Assembly (NCBI GenBank): GCA_046047235.1
Contig: JBJOII010000134.1
Location: forward strand, 1 to 11,431
Source: JBMTVN01 sp046047235
Lineage (GTDB): Bacteria; Verrucomicrobiota; Verrucomicrobiia; Limisphaerales; JAHDYP01
Direction: 5' to 3'
DNA length: 11,431 bases
The notes below the pieces were generated by a model that was given only the letters and a program-made list of their open reading frames with translations, searched no databases and was not told the origin of the DNA. Made by a program: the position numbers and the translations under genes. Shown piece after piece: positions 1 through 7,802 of the stretch (positions are counted from its first letter, which is position 1; each line of letters opens with the position of its first letter).

Positions 1-326
1 CCCAAGGAGCCATGCTCCTGCCCCACATCGGCCGCCCTGTCCTCCTCCCCGAGAAAAACCACGACAACGATCACATGCCCCGCGTCCCAGGCGATAACCA
101 CTGGCATCAGTTCGTCGAAGCCATCCTCGGCAATGGCACCACCGCCGCAAACTTTAACTACGCCGGCCCCCTCACTGAAGCCGTCCTCCTCGGATCCGTC
201 GCCACCCGCTTCCCCAATACCACGCTCAACTGGGACGCCGAAAACGTGAAATTCAGCAACGAAAAAGCCGCCAACCAATACGTGCGCCGTTCCTACCGCA
301 AAGGATGGGACGTCCGCGGCCTCTAA
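1..326 (+). CDS. Gfo/Idh/MocA-family oxidoreductase, C-terminal fragment (gene enters from left edge)
   Basis: This is the 3' end of a gene that begins outside the window. The frame is open from base 3 (Gln-Gly-Ala before the first internal Met) to TAA at 324-326, giving about 107 visible residues, so the ATG at 12 is an internal methionine and not the start. The text resembles the C-terminal tail of large Gfo/Idh/MocA dehydrogenase-like proteins common in Planctomycetes and Verrucomicrobia. It has a His/Asp-rich stretch (KNHDNDHMPRVPGDNHWHQF), then NFNYAGPLTEAVLLGSVATRFP, and ends in YRKGWDVRGL. Such proteins usually carry an N-terminal Rossmann domain, which is not visible here; substrate and cofactor cannot be named. 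Codons end mostly in C, as in the other plus-strand genes. The terminator hairpin that follows has its T-tract only on the opposite strand. The family call is from remembered family resemblance. Confidence 0.8.
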   Translation, partial: QGAMLLPHIGRPVLLPEKNHDNDHMPRVPGDNHWHQFVEAILGNGTTAANFNYAGPLTEAVLLGSVATRFPNTTLNWDAENVKFSNEKAANQYVRRSYRKGWDVRGL

Positions 327-345
327 CCCTCCCACAAGCCCACCC

Positions 346-390
346 AAAAAACATTTGCCCCGCGGCGAGATCCTCGCCGCGGGGCAAATG
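346..390 (-). terminator. Intrinsic terminator of the tRNA-Pro gene
   Basis: A perfect 18-bp inverted repeat (352-369 with 373-390) encloses a 3-base loop (370-372). Read on the minus strand, the stem is followed at once by six T residues (351-346), the classical Rho-independent layout. The stem begins inside the tRNA: its first two bases are the last two bases of the encoded CCA end. On the plus strand no T-tract follows, so this is not a typical terminator for the oxidoreductase gene ending at 326, although the hairpin could still stabilise or pause that transcript. Confidence 0.92.
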
Positions 391-466
391 GTCGGGGCGG
401 GGAGATTCGAACTCCCGACCTCTTGTACCCGAAACAAGCGCGCTAGCCAGGCTACGCTACGCCCCG
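389..466 (-). tRNA. tRNA-Pro (anticodon CGG)
   Basis: Read on the minus strand this folds as a complete cloverleaf. The 7-bp acceptor stem CGGGGCG/CGCCCCG pairs 460-466 with 393-399. The D stem is GCGT/GCGC. The anticodon stem CTTGT/ACAAG encloses the loop TTCGGGT, giving anticodon CGG, which reads proline codon CCG; G follows the anticodon, as expected for tRNA-Pro. The T arm is GGGAG-TTCGAAT-CTCCC. The discriminator base is A (392) and the CCA end is encoded (389-391). Length is 78 nt including CCA. A strong terminator follows immediately. No convincing promoter was recognised in the 108 bp between this gene and the start of the divergent DUF554 gene at 575. Confidence 0.96.
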
Positions 467-538
467 AACCGAGGGCGTAAGTTGCCGATCAGACGACCGA
501 ATTGCAATAGGTATTTTTCCCCAAAATTACCCAAACCA

Positions 539-567
539 TTGCATCCCTCCTAATCCTCCGGTTTTAT
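539..567 (+). promoter_or_regulatory. Weak putative promoter of the DUF554 gene
   Basis: A possible -35 box TTGCAT (539-544) lies 17 bp from a possible -10 box TTTTAT (562-567). Only 3 of 6 and 4 of 6 bases match the sigma-70 consensus. The -10 box ends 7 bases before the GTG start at 575, so a transcript from it would begin at or next to the start codon, which would make the mRNA leaderless. Spacing is the main support. Confidence 0.3.
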
Positions 568-574
568 CCCCCTC

Positions 575-1294
575 GTGCCAGGTACCCTCTTCAACGTCAC
601 CGCAGTTTTCATCGGTTGCCTCTACGGTATCCTCTCCCGCAAAGAACCCGCCGCCGATACCCAGCGAGCCATCAAATTCTTCCTCGGTATCTTCATCGTC
701 TGGACCGGCCTCAAACTCTGCTGGACCGGCCTCAACGGCTCCTTCCTCCAAATCCTCGGCCAACTCGGACTCACTATCGTAGCCCTCTCCCTCGGTCACG
801 CCACAGGAGGCCTGCTCCGTATCCAAACCGGCCTCAACCACCTCGGCACTTTCGCCCGCCAGATCCTCACCCCACACCACCACACCACCCCACCCTCCAC
901 CAGCCAAACCTTCCTCGCCTGTACTGTCGTGTTCGCCCTCAACCCGCTCGGCATCTATGGCTCCATCCTCGAAGGCGTCCAGGGCACCTGGGAAATCCTC
1001 GCTATCAAAGCCGTCATGGATGGCCTCTCAGCCCTCGCCTTCAGCCGCACTCTCGGCTGGACCGTCATGCTCTCCACCCTCCCCATCCTCGCCCTCCAGG
1101 GAACCCTGACGCTCCTGACCCAAACCCTCACGCTCCACACCCTCAACCCCGCCATGATCAACGCCATCACCGCAACCGGCGGCATGCTCGTCTTCTCAGT
1201 CTGCCTTATCGTCTTCCCCATCAAGAAAATCCGCCTCGCCGATTACCTCCCCGCCTTCCTCTACGCCCCCATCATCGCCGCCATCCTCTCCTAA
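575..1294 (+). CDS. DUF554-family (YqgA-like) integral membrane protein
   Basis: The frame encodes 239 residues starting from GTG. The start is well supported: an in-frame stop lies at 551-553, no ATG, GTG or TTG precedes 575 in this frame, and the opening MPGTLFN matches the M-x-G-T-L-x-N opening typical of DUF554 proteins. The protein is hydrophobic with several membrane-spanning stretches. These include residues near 5-20, the segment after RAIKFFLG, the FLACTVVFALNPLGIYGSILEG segment and the C-terminal YLPAFLYAPIIAAIL. Conserved-looking glycines and the NPLGI motif fit the family. Its function is not established; transport or envelope roles have been suggested by its topology only. There is no Shine-Dalgarno sequence upstream, where the bases are pyrimidine-rich. 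The efflux genes downstream appear to have their own promoter, so functional linkage to them is uncertain. Confidence 0.88.
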   Translation: MPGTLFNVTAVFIGCLYGILSRKEPAADTQRAIKFFLGIFIVWTGLKLCWTGLNGSFLQILGQLGLTIVALSLGHATGGLLRIQTGLNHLGTFARQILTPHHHTTPPSTSQTFLACTVVFALNPLGIYGSILEGVQGTWEILAIKAVMDGLSALAFSRTLGWTVMLSTLPILALQGTLTLLTQTLTLHTLNPAMINAITATGGMLVFSVCLIVFPIKKIRLADYLPAFLYAPIIAAILS

Positions 1295-1313
1295 CCCCCA
1301 CCCGACAGCCCAG

Positions 1314-1342
1314 TTGACACCACGCTGCCCTCCCCCTAGCGT
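1314..1342 (+). promoter_or_regulatory. Putative sigma-70-type promoter of the efflux genes
   Basis: A perfect -35 box TTGACA (1314-1319) is followed by a 17-bp spacer and the hexamer TAGCGT (1337-1342), which keeps the T, A and final T of the -10 consensus. It lies just after the DUF554 stop codon (1292-1294). Initiation 6-8 bases after the -10 box would fall at about 1348-1350. That is where the lipoprotein signal sequence of the adaptor reading frame begins. Confidence 0.6.
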
Positions 1343-1348
1343 CACCCA

Positions 1349-2434
1349 ATCCGGACACCATCAGTCCGCACCACACTCCTCCTGCTCCTGAGTTGCTCCC
1401 TCCTCCAAACCGGATGCAATAAAGCCACCCCCACCGGACAAAACACCCAAGGCACCCGCAACACCCCAGCCATGCCCGTGGTCGCCATCCCAGCCAGACA
1501 ACAACCTATCGTCGAATCAGTCTCCCTCGTCGGTACCATCACCGCCAACGAGGAAGTCGAAATCAAAGCGGAAACCGACGGAATCGTGGAGGAAATCCTC
1601 TTCGAAGAAGGCGCCCTCGTCCAAAAAGACCAGCCGCTCATCCGCCTCGATGAAACCAAACTCCAAGCCGAACTCACCGACGCCGAATCCCGCCTCAAAC
1701 TCGCCCAAACCTCCTTCGCCAGATCCCAACCGCTCTTCTCAGAAAAACTCATCTCCCAACAGGAGTTCGACCAGGCAGCATCCACCTTCGAAGTCGCTAA
1801 AGCCACCGTCGAACTCCGCAAACGCCAACTCCGCGACGCCCGCGTCAATGCCCCCTTCAAAGGTCGCACCGGAGCCCGCAGCATCAGCCCCGGCCAGGTC
1901 ATCACCCGTAACACCCCCATCACCTGGCTCGTCGACCTCGACCCCGTCAAAGTCGAAATGAATATGCCGGAACGCTTCCTCGGCCAAACCTCAGTCGGCC
2001 AAAAAATCCGCTTCGAAGTCACCGCCTACCCCGGGGAAACCTTCGAAGGCGAAGTCTACTTCGTAACCCCACGCCTCGACCTCATCACCCGAACCGCACT
2101 CGTCAAAACCCGCATCCCCAACCCCGACAGCCGACTCATGGCCGGCATGGTCGCCAACCTCCAACTCAATCTCAAAACCCGCGATAATGCCCTCGTCATA
2201 CCCGAAGCCGCCATCATCCATAACGGCGATGCCACGCTCGTCTTCGTCGTCACACCAAACCAAACCACCCGCCTCCAACCCGTCACGCTAGGCCAACACC
2301 TCCCCCGCTTCGTCGAAATCACTTCAGGCCTCCAAACCGGTGACCTCGTCGTCGTCGAAGGCCACCAGAAAATCGGCCCCGGCATGCCCGTCCAAATCGC
2401 CGGCCCCGAAAAAACCGCCCCCTACCAACTCTAA
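1349..2434 (+). CDS. RND efflux periplasmic adaptor (membrane fusion protein, HlyD/AcrA type), probable lipoprotein
   Basis: This protein would link an RND pump to an outer-membrane channel. The first ATG in frame is at 1472, but starting there gives 320 residues and omits a clear signal sequence. The frame is open back to TAG at 1337-1339 and encodes a basic start (R-T-P-S-V-R), a leucine run, and candidate lipobox cysteines in LLLLLSCSLLQTGC (codons 10-23 from 1349). No ATG, GTG or TTG lies in that stretch. ATC at 1349 is the most natural start (361 residues), though CTG codons or a mutated ATG are possible. After the signal come a biotinyl-lipoyl-like segment (VEIKAETDGIVEEILFEEGALV), an alpha-helical hairpin (ELTDAESRLKLAQTSFARS and AASTFEVAKATVELRKRQLRDA), the second lipoyl half (VNAPFKGRTGARSISPGQVI) and beta-barrel and proximal domains. 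The pump gene follows after 8 bp, so the two are co-transcribed. Confidence is high for function and lower for the start. Confidence 0.85.
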   Translation: MRTPSVRTTLLLLLSCSLLQTGCNKATPTGQNTQGTRNTPAMPVVAIPARQQPIVESVSLVGTITANEEVEIKAETDGIVEEILFEEGALVQKDQPLIRLDETKLQAELTDAESRLKLAQTSFARSQPLFSEKLISQQEFDQAASTFEVAKATVELRKRQLRDARVNAPFKGRTGARSISPGQVITRNTPITWLVDLDPVKVEMNMPERFLGQTSVGQKIRFEVTAYPGETFEGEVYFVTPRLDLITRTALVKTRIPNPDSRLMAGMVANLQLNLKTRDNALVIPEAAIIHNGDATLVFVVTPNQTTRLQPVTLGQHLPRFVEITSGLQTGDLVVVEGHQKIGPGMPVQIAGPEKTAPYQL

Positions 2435-2442
2435 AACCAGCC

Positions 2443-5400
2443 ATGATGCTCCCCGATGTCAGCATCCGCAGGCCCGTGTTCACCTCCATGATGAGCCTCG
2501 CGCTCGTCCTGTTCGGTGTCATCAGCCTCAGTCGCCTCCCCGTCCGCGAACTGCCCAATATCGACCCCCCTATCGTCAACGTCACCACAGTCTACCCCGG
2601 CGCCAATGCCCAGGTCGTCGAAACCGAAGTCACAGAAAGACTCGAAGAAGCCGTCAATAATATCGAAGGCATCAAAACCCTCACCAGCACCAGCCGCGAA
2701 CAAGTCAGTAATATCACCGTCGAATTCGACCTCTCCCGCAATATCGACCTCGCCGCCCAGGACGTCCGCGACCGCGTCGCCCGCGTCCGTGGCCTCCTCC
2801 CCGACGATATCCTCGAACCCGTCGTCTCTAAACAAGAGTCCGATGCCCAACCCATCCTCTGGATCTCACTCAATAGCGAACGCCATTCCCCCCTCGAACT
2901 CACCTCACTCGCCGAACGACAAATCAAAAACCGGCTCCAAACCGTCACCGGCGTCTCCTCCGTCATCATCGGCGGCGAAAAACGCTTCGCCATGCGCCTG
3001 TGGCTAGATTCCGAACGCATGGCCGCACACAGCATCACAGTCCTCGATGTCGACCGCGCCCTCAAACAACAAAATGTCGAACTCCCCAGCGGCCGCGTCG
3101 AAAACCTCGACCGCGAAATGACTATCAAACCCGCGGCGAACTCAAAACCGCCACGGAATACAACGACCTCGTCGTCTACAGCGACGGCACAAAAATCATC
3201 CGCCTCCGCGACATCGGCCGCGCCGAGGAAGGGGTCGAAGACCTCCGCACGGTCGCCCGCTTCAATGGCCTCCCCTCGGTGTTCCTCGGCGTCGTCAAAC
3301 AGTCCCGCGCCAATACCGTCCAGGTCGCCCAGGACGTAAAAGCCGAACTCGCCCGCATCGCACCCGACCTCGATAGCGGCATCAGCCTCATCGCCGCCTA
3401 TGACTCCTCCCTCTTCGTCGAGGAAGCCATCAACGAAGTCTGGCTCACTCTCGGTATCGCCTTCGTCCTCGTCGTCCTCGTCATCTTCGTCTTCCTCCGC
3501 AACCTACGCTCCACCCTCATCCCCGCTGTCGTCATCCCAGTCTCCATCGTCGGCGTCTTCTCCGTCCTCTACGCCATGGATTACTCGGTCAATATCCTCA
3601 CCATGCTCGCCCTCGTCCTCGCCATCGGTATCGTGGTCGATGACGCCATCGTCGTCCTCGAAAATATCTTCCGCCATATCGAGGCCGGTGAACCACCGCT
3701 CTCCGCGGCCTTCAAGGCCATGCACGAAATCGGCTTCGCCATCATCGCAATCACCATCTCGCTCGTCGCTGTCTTCGTCCCCCTCGCCTTCCAAAAAACT
3801 ACCGCCGGCCGCCTCTTCATCGAGTTCGCCTTCGCCCTCGCCGGCTCAGTCGTCATCTCCGCCTTCGTCGCCCTCTCCCTCTCCCCCATGATGGCCGCCC
3901 GTATCCTCCGCCCCGCCAACACCCAAAAACACGGATGGCTCTTCACAAAATTCGAAAACACCTTCAACCACATCAACCAACTCTACGGCCGCACCCTCCA
4001 GTGGTCCCTCCACCACCGCTTCACCATCCTCTGCATCGGCCTCGCCTCCGCCGCCGCCATGACCCTCGCCTACCGCCAGCTCGACCAAGACTTCCTGCCC
4101 GAAGAAGACCGCGGCCTCTTCATCTGCTTCGCCATCGCCCCCGAAGGCGCCACCAGCGAATACACCGACCGCATGGTCCGGCAAATGGAATCCATCATCC
4201 GCCAAACCCCCGAAATCCGCACGCTGGGCTCAATCGTCGCCCCCCCCTTCACCGGCCCAGGCCTCGCAAACCAGGGCATCGCCTTCGTCCGCCTTCAACC
4301 CGAACGTCACCGTAGCGTCCAGGAAATCGTCAATGGCCCCACCGGACTCCGTATGCAACTTATGTCCGGCGTCGAAGGCGCCCTCGTCATCCCCAATATA
4401 CCCAAACCCATCAGCCGCGGCTTCGGCGCCCCCTTCCAACTCGTCATCCAAAATCAAGACCTCGACGCCCTCAATACAGCTGCACAAAATCTCAGCAACC
4501 AGCTCCGCACAAACCGCTCACTCGTCAATGTCCGCTCCTCCTACGAAGTCACTAAACCCGAACTCCGCATCGATATCGACCGGAACCGCGCCGCTGTCCT
4601 CGGCGTCTCCGTAGCTGATATCTCCCGCACACTCCAAATCCTCTTCGGCGGACTCGACCTCAGCCGCATCAAACAGGAAGGCAAGGAATACGACGTCATC
4701 GCCCAACTCACACGCTCCTCCCGCCTCACCCCCCAGGACCTCGACCGTGTCTACATCCGCAACGATCGCGGTAACCTCATCCAACTCAGTAGCGTCGTGT
4801 CCCATCGAACCGGTGCCGCAGCCAATGCCATCGAACACTATAACCGCCTCCGCAGCGCTACCCTCACCGCCACCCCCGTCGGCGTCACGCTCGGAACCGC
4901 CATCCAACAAGTCGAAGCCACCCTCCACGAATCCCTCCCTCAAAACTTCCTCCACGCCTGGTCCGGCGAATCCCGCGACTTCCTCGACACTCAATACCAG
5001 TTCTGGTGGATCCTCAGCCTCGCCATCGTCATCGTCTATATGGTCCTCGCCTCACAATTCGAAAGCCTCGTCCACCCCCTCACGGTCATGCTCGCCCTCC
5101 CACTCGCCGGAGTAGGAGCCTTCGGCCTCATCTATATCCTCGACCAAGGCGGACGCCACGGTCTATGGCCCGCCCTCCCGGCAATGAATATCAATCTCTT
5201 CAGCCAAATAGGCCTCATCCTCCTGGTCGGTATGGTCACCAAAAACTCCATCCTCCTCGTCGAATTCGCCAACCAACAACGCAAACAAGGCGCCCCCTCA
5301 AGCCAAGCCATGCTCCAGGCCGGACTCATCCGCCTCCGCCCCATCCTCATGACCACCTTCTCCACCATCGCCGGCATCCTCCCCATCGCCATCGGCTTCG

Positions 5401-5564
5401 GCGCCGGTGCCGAAAGCCGCCGCCCAATGGGCCTCGCCGTCGTCGGTGGCATGACCACCAGCACACTCCTCACTCTCTTCGTAATCCCCGTCGTCTACAC
5501 GCTCTTCTCCGACCTCGGAAACCGCCTCCGCCATAAACCCCAGCCCCCCACGTCCATGCCCTAA
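2443..5564 (+). pseudogene. RND multidrug efflux pump, inner-membrane subunit (AcrB/MexB type), reading frame broken by a 1-base deletion
   Basis: This would be the proton-driven pump working with the adaptor just upstream. Two overlapping frames together give one complete RND protein of about 1040 residues, the usual length. The first (from 2443) covers residues 1-229: the first membrane helix after VSIRRPVF, then NVTTVYPGANAQVVETEVTE typical of the porter domain. The second resumes at TRGELKTATEYNDLVVY and runs to TAA at 5562-5564. The join is at AAA 3127-3129; one extra A would restore Lys-Thr-Arg-Gly-Glu. The proton-relay residues survive: VVDD near corrected residues 398-401 (like Asp407/Asp408 of AcrB) and the Lys in GMVTKNSILLVEFA near 934 (like AcrB Lys940). 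As read, the product stops within the porter domain and would be non-functional. All later sequence is intact, so the lesion is recent or a sequencing error. No Shine-Dalgarno site is seen; coupling to the adaptor stop 8 bp upstream is likely. Confidence 0.9.
3127..3129 (+). other. Frameshift position in the RND pump gene
   Basis: Upstream frame reads Thr-Ile-Lys then Pro-Ala-Ala, which loses family resemblance. The frame one base back reads Thr-Arg-Gly-Glu-Leu-Lys, which matches RND pumps. The change coincides with a run of three A residues where four would keep the frame. No X-XXY-YYZ slippery heptamer is present in frame, so programmed frameshifting is not supported. Confidence 0.88.
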
Positions 5565-6655
5565 ACCCGGCACCCCGTAATCCGCGCCGCCTGCCCCTGC
5601 GCCTTCAACGCCAGCTCAATCGCCAGAAAGGTGTGCCGCTGCGTCATCGCTGTCTCCGTCCGGTCCAGACAATCCCGAATCAATCGCCCGAAATACGGAA
5701 ACCCCACTTTCCCATGCACGGGATAGTGATGCTCACCCTTCGCATCTACCAAATAGACATGGTCCCCCTCCCGGTCCCGCGCCACATCCAGATACTTCCT
5801 TAGCTCAATCGTCCCCTCCGTCCCCATAATCACCGTCCGGCCATCCCCCCACGCACCCAACCCCTCGGGCGTAAACCAGTCCACCCGGAAATACTGCGTC
5901 GCCCCATTGTCCCCCACCAAGGTCGCATCCCCAAAATCCTCAAACTCCGGATGGTCCGGCCAGTGATAGTTCGCCACCTTGCTGTGAACAACCTCCGCCT
6001 CGCATACCCCTGCGTAATGCAAAAACTGCTCAATCTGATGACTCCCAATATCCACCAGGATCCCCCCATACTTCTGCGGATCCCAAAACCAACCCGGCCG
6101 CGATCCCGCATTAATCCGATGCGGCCCCAACCCCAAAACCTGCAACACCCGCCCAACCGCCCCACGCTCAATCAGCTCACCCGCATAAACCGCCGCCTCC
6201 ACATGCAGCCGCTCCGCATAATAGACCGCAAAAATACGCCCCGTCTCAGCCACCTTGGCCCGAGCCTCCTCCAATTGCCCCAACGTCGTCATCGGCGGCT
6301 TGTCGGTAAAATAGTCCTTCCCGTGTTCCATCACCCTTAACCCCATCGGACCCCGCTCACACGGCACCGGCGCACTCGCCACCAACTGTATCCCCCCATC
6401 ATCCAGCACCTCAGCCTCCTCCCTCGCCACCTTCACCCCCGGATACCGACGCTGAAATTCCACCACCTTCACCGGATCCGGATCATACACCCACACCAAC
6501 TCCCCCCCAGCCTCCACCAACCCGTTGCACTGGCCGTAAATATGCCCGTGGTCCAAACCCATCGCCGCAAACCGGAACTCCCCCTCCCCACAAACCCGCT
6601 CCGCCTTCCCCTTCGGCGCATAATTCATCCCATCCAACTTCTGATGCTCAGCCAT
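5561..6655 (-). CDS. Gfo/Idh/MocA-family oxidoreductase, last gene of the minus-strand operon
   Basis: This is a 364-residue predicted NAD(P)-dependent dehydrogenase. ATG at 6655 is preferred over in-frame starts up to 6766 because GGGAGG lies 5 bases before it and the extra N-terminal text is Arg/Trp-rich noise formed by the upstream gene. The Rossmann region is unusual: AAMGLDHGHIYGQC (residues 30-43) has His where a second glycine is common. Later come VWVYDPDP (about 55-62), the family's E-K-P position written as DKPP (118-121), and the substrate-domain stretch GGILVDIGSHQIEQFLHYAG (197-216). The His206 in that stretch is a candidate catalytic residue. Substrates of this family range from sugars to cyclitols and cannot be named here. 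The gene overlaps the preceding oxidoreductase by 8 bp, so translation is probably coupled. Its stop codon (5561-5563) overlaps the end of the convergent pump gene, and no terminator is visible. Confidence 0.9.
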   Translation of the reverse strand: MAEHQKLDGMNYAPKGKAERVCGEGEFRFAAMGLDHGHIYGQCNGLVEAGGELVWVYDPDPVKVVEFQRRYPGVKVAREEAEVLDDGGIQLVASAPVPCERGPMGLRVMEHGKDYFTDKPPMTTLGQLEEARAKVAETGRIFAVYYAERLHVEAAVYAGELIERGAVGRVLQVLGLGPHRINAGSRPGWFWDPQKYGGILVDIGSHQIEQFLHYAGVCEAEVVHSKVANYHWPDHPEFEDFGDATLVGDNGATQYFRVDWFTPEGLGAWGDGRTVIMGTEGTIELRKYLDVARDREGDHVYLVDAKGEHHYPVHGKVGFPYFGRLIRDCLDRTETAMTQRHTFLAIELALKAQGQAARITGCRV

Positions 6656-7802
6656 ACTTGCCTCCCAAGGTAATCTCGTTGCTCTGAAAATTCTCCACAC
6701 TCCGCGTCTTCTCGTGAAAATGCCGCGCCCCGGCCAGTATCCCCGCCCTACGGTAAAACGGGGCATCCTCCCCCAAAGGCAGCTTCACCACCCCACCCAA
6801 ATGACTGGCCTGATAAATCGCCGTAATCAGTTCCAGCGTCCTCCTCCCCGCTACCCCGTCGACCAATAAGCCCCCCCGACCATCCACCGCATCCAAAAAG
6901 TTCTCCACCTGCCCCGTATGCCCCTCATGCCGCAACTCCGCCACCCCTTCAAAAATCCCGCACAACTCCCGCTCCAGCTCCTCGTCCACCTCAGGAAAAC
7001 CATTCTCCAGCTGGCTCGACGCCGCCACCGACCACGGCACCGATACCCGCGCCCGGTCACCCTGGAAAATAAACCTCTGCTCCTCACCATGATGCACCAA
7101 CGACGCCGTAATCTGCCCCACACAACCATCCCCATACCGCAATACCGCCGTGGAAAAGTCCTCCACCTCCGAGTTCTCATGCGACAAATTCATCGATACC
7201 GCCCGCACCTCCTCAGGCATCCCCATCAACCATTGAAAGATATCAATGTGATGGACCGCATGGTTCATCGTACACCCACCCCCCTCCTTCTCCCACGTCC
7301 CCCTCCACCACAAGTCATAATACCGCCCACCACGCCACCAATAAGAATCCACCTGCGCATGCCGGATCTCCCCCGCCAACCCCGACTCCATCACCGCCTT
7401 CAACCGCATCATCGGCGTCTTAAAACGGTTCTGCGCCACGACCGACAAAATCCCCCCACCCTCACGCTCAGCCGCCAGCATCGCATCGCATTCCTCCAAA
7501 CTCGTCGCCATCGGCTTCTCCACCAGAACATGCTTCCCCGCCCGCAACAGCTCAACCGCCGCCTCCGCATGCACAAACGGCGGCAAACAAATCGAAGCCA
7601 AGTCAAAGTCCCCCGCCCCCAACGCCTCCGACAAATCCTTGTAGACCCTCCCCGCCAAGCCGTGCTTCTCCAACTTCTCCCGCGCCTTGTCCGGATACAA
7701 GTCCACCAAACCCACCACATAACACCGGTCCCCAAATGCCCCATACGCCGATATATGCGCGTCCGAAATCGCCCCCGCTCCCACAATCAAAACTCTATGC
7801 AT
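6648..7802 (-). CDS. Gfo/Idh/MocA-family oxidoreductase
   Basis: A 384-residue predicted NAD(P)-dependent dehydrogenase with a standard layout. The dinucleotide-binding loop VGAGAIS is at residues 7-13, the acidic strand end GLVDLYP near 31-37, and the LPPFVHAEAA segment near 73-82. VEKPMA (94-99) carries the family's catalytic-region Lys. The C-terminal sheet domain holds GGGCTMNHAVHHIDIFQWLMG (174-194), with His181, His184, His185 and Asp187 as candidate active-site residues. Start ATG at 7802 is supported by GGAGGA 8 bases upstream. It overlaps the URO-D-family frame before it by 8 bp and the second oxidoreductase after it by 8 bp. Two adjacent family members suggest consecutive or paired redox steps on one substrate, but they are clearly divergent, not recent duplicates. 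The exact substrate is unknown. The length is within the family range and no damage is visible. Confidence 0.93.
   Translation of the reverse strand: MHRVLIVGAGAISDAHISAYGAFGDRCYVVGLVDLYPDKAREKLEKHGLAGRVYKDLSEALGAGDFDLASICLPPFVHAEAAVELLRAGKHVLVEKPMATSLEECDAMLAAEREGGGILSVVAQNRFKTPMMRLKAVMESGLAGEIRHAQVDSYWWRGGRYYDLWWRGTWEKEGGGCTMNHAVHHIDIFQWLMGMPEEVRAVSMNLSHENSEVEDFSTAVLRYGDGCVGQITASLVHHGEEQRFIFQGDRARVSVPWSVAASSQLENGFPEVDEELERELCGIFEGVAELRHEGHTGQVENFLDAVDGRGGLLVDGVAGRRTLELITAIYQASHLGGVVKLPLGEDAPFYRRAGILAGARHFHEKTRSVENFQSNEITLGGKYG
6661..6666 (-). promoter_or_regulatory. Shine-Dalgarno site GGGAGG
   Basis: GGGAGG on the minus strand lies 5 bases before the ATG at 6655, inside the last codons of the upstream oxidoreductase gene. 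It fixes the start of the downstream gene and supports translational coupling. Confidence 0.75.

Noticed and set aside
389..466. tRNA-Pro as an integration site for a mobile element
   Set aside because: I saw no integrase, no repeat of the tRNA 3' end elsewhere in the window, and no change in base composition next to it.
467..540. Promoter for the tRNA-Pro gene (TTGCAA near 521-526 on the minus strand with TTACGC further down)
   Set aside because: Spacing is about 21 bp and the -10 match is poor; alternatives have 15-16 bp spacing and weak boxes. None is good enough to list.
3000..3128. ATG at 3000 as a start of a separate 854-residue RND protein
   Set aside because: Residues encoded from 3000 to about 3128 in that frame are Arg/Pro/His-rich noise, while the other frame carries good RND sequence over the same bases. 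The two frames are one broken gene.
3121..3135. Programmed -1 frameshift in the RND gene
   Set aside because: The in-frame codons ATC AAA CCC do not form a slippery heptamer, and RND pumps are not known to use recoding.
6656..6766. N-terminal extension of the second oxidoreductase to 6766
   Set aside because: The 37 extra residues are Arg/Trp-rich, lie entirely inside the upstream gene, and a strong Shine-Dalgarno site sits just before ATG 6655.
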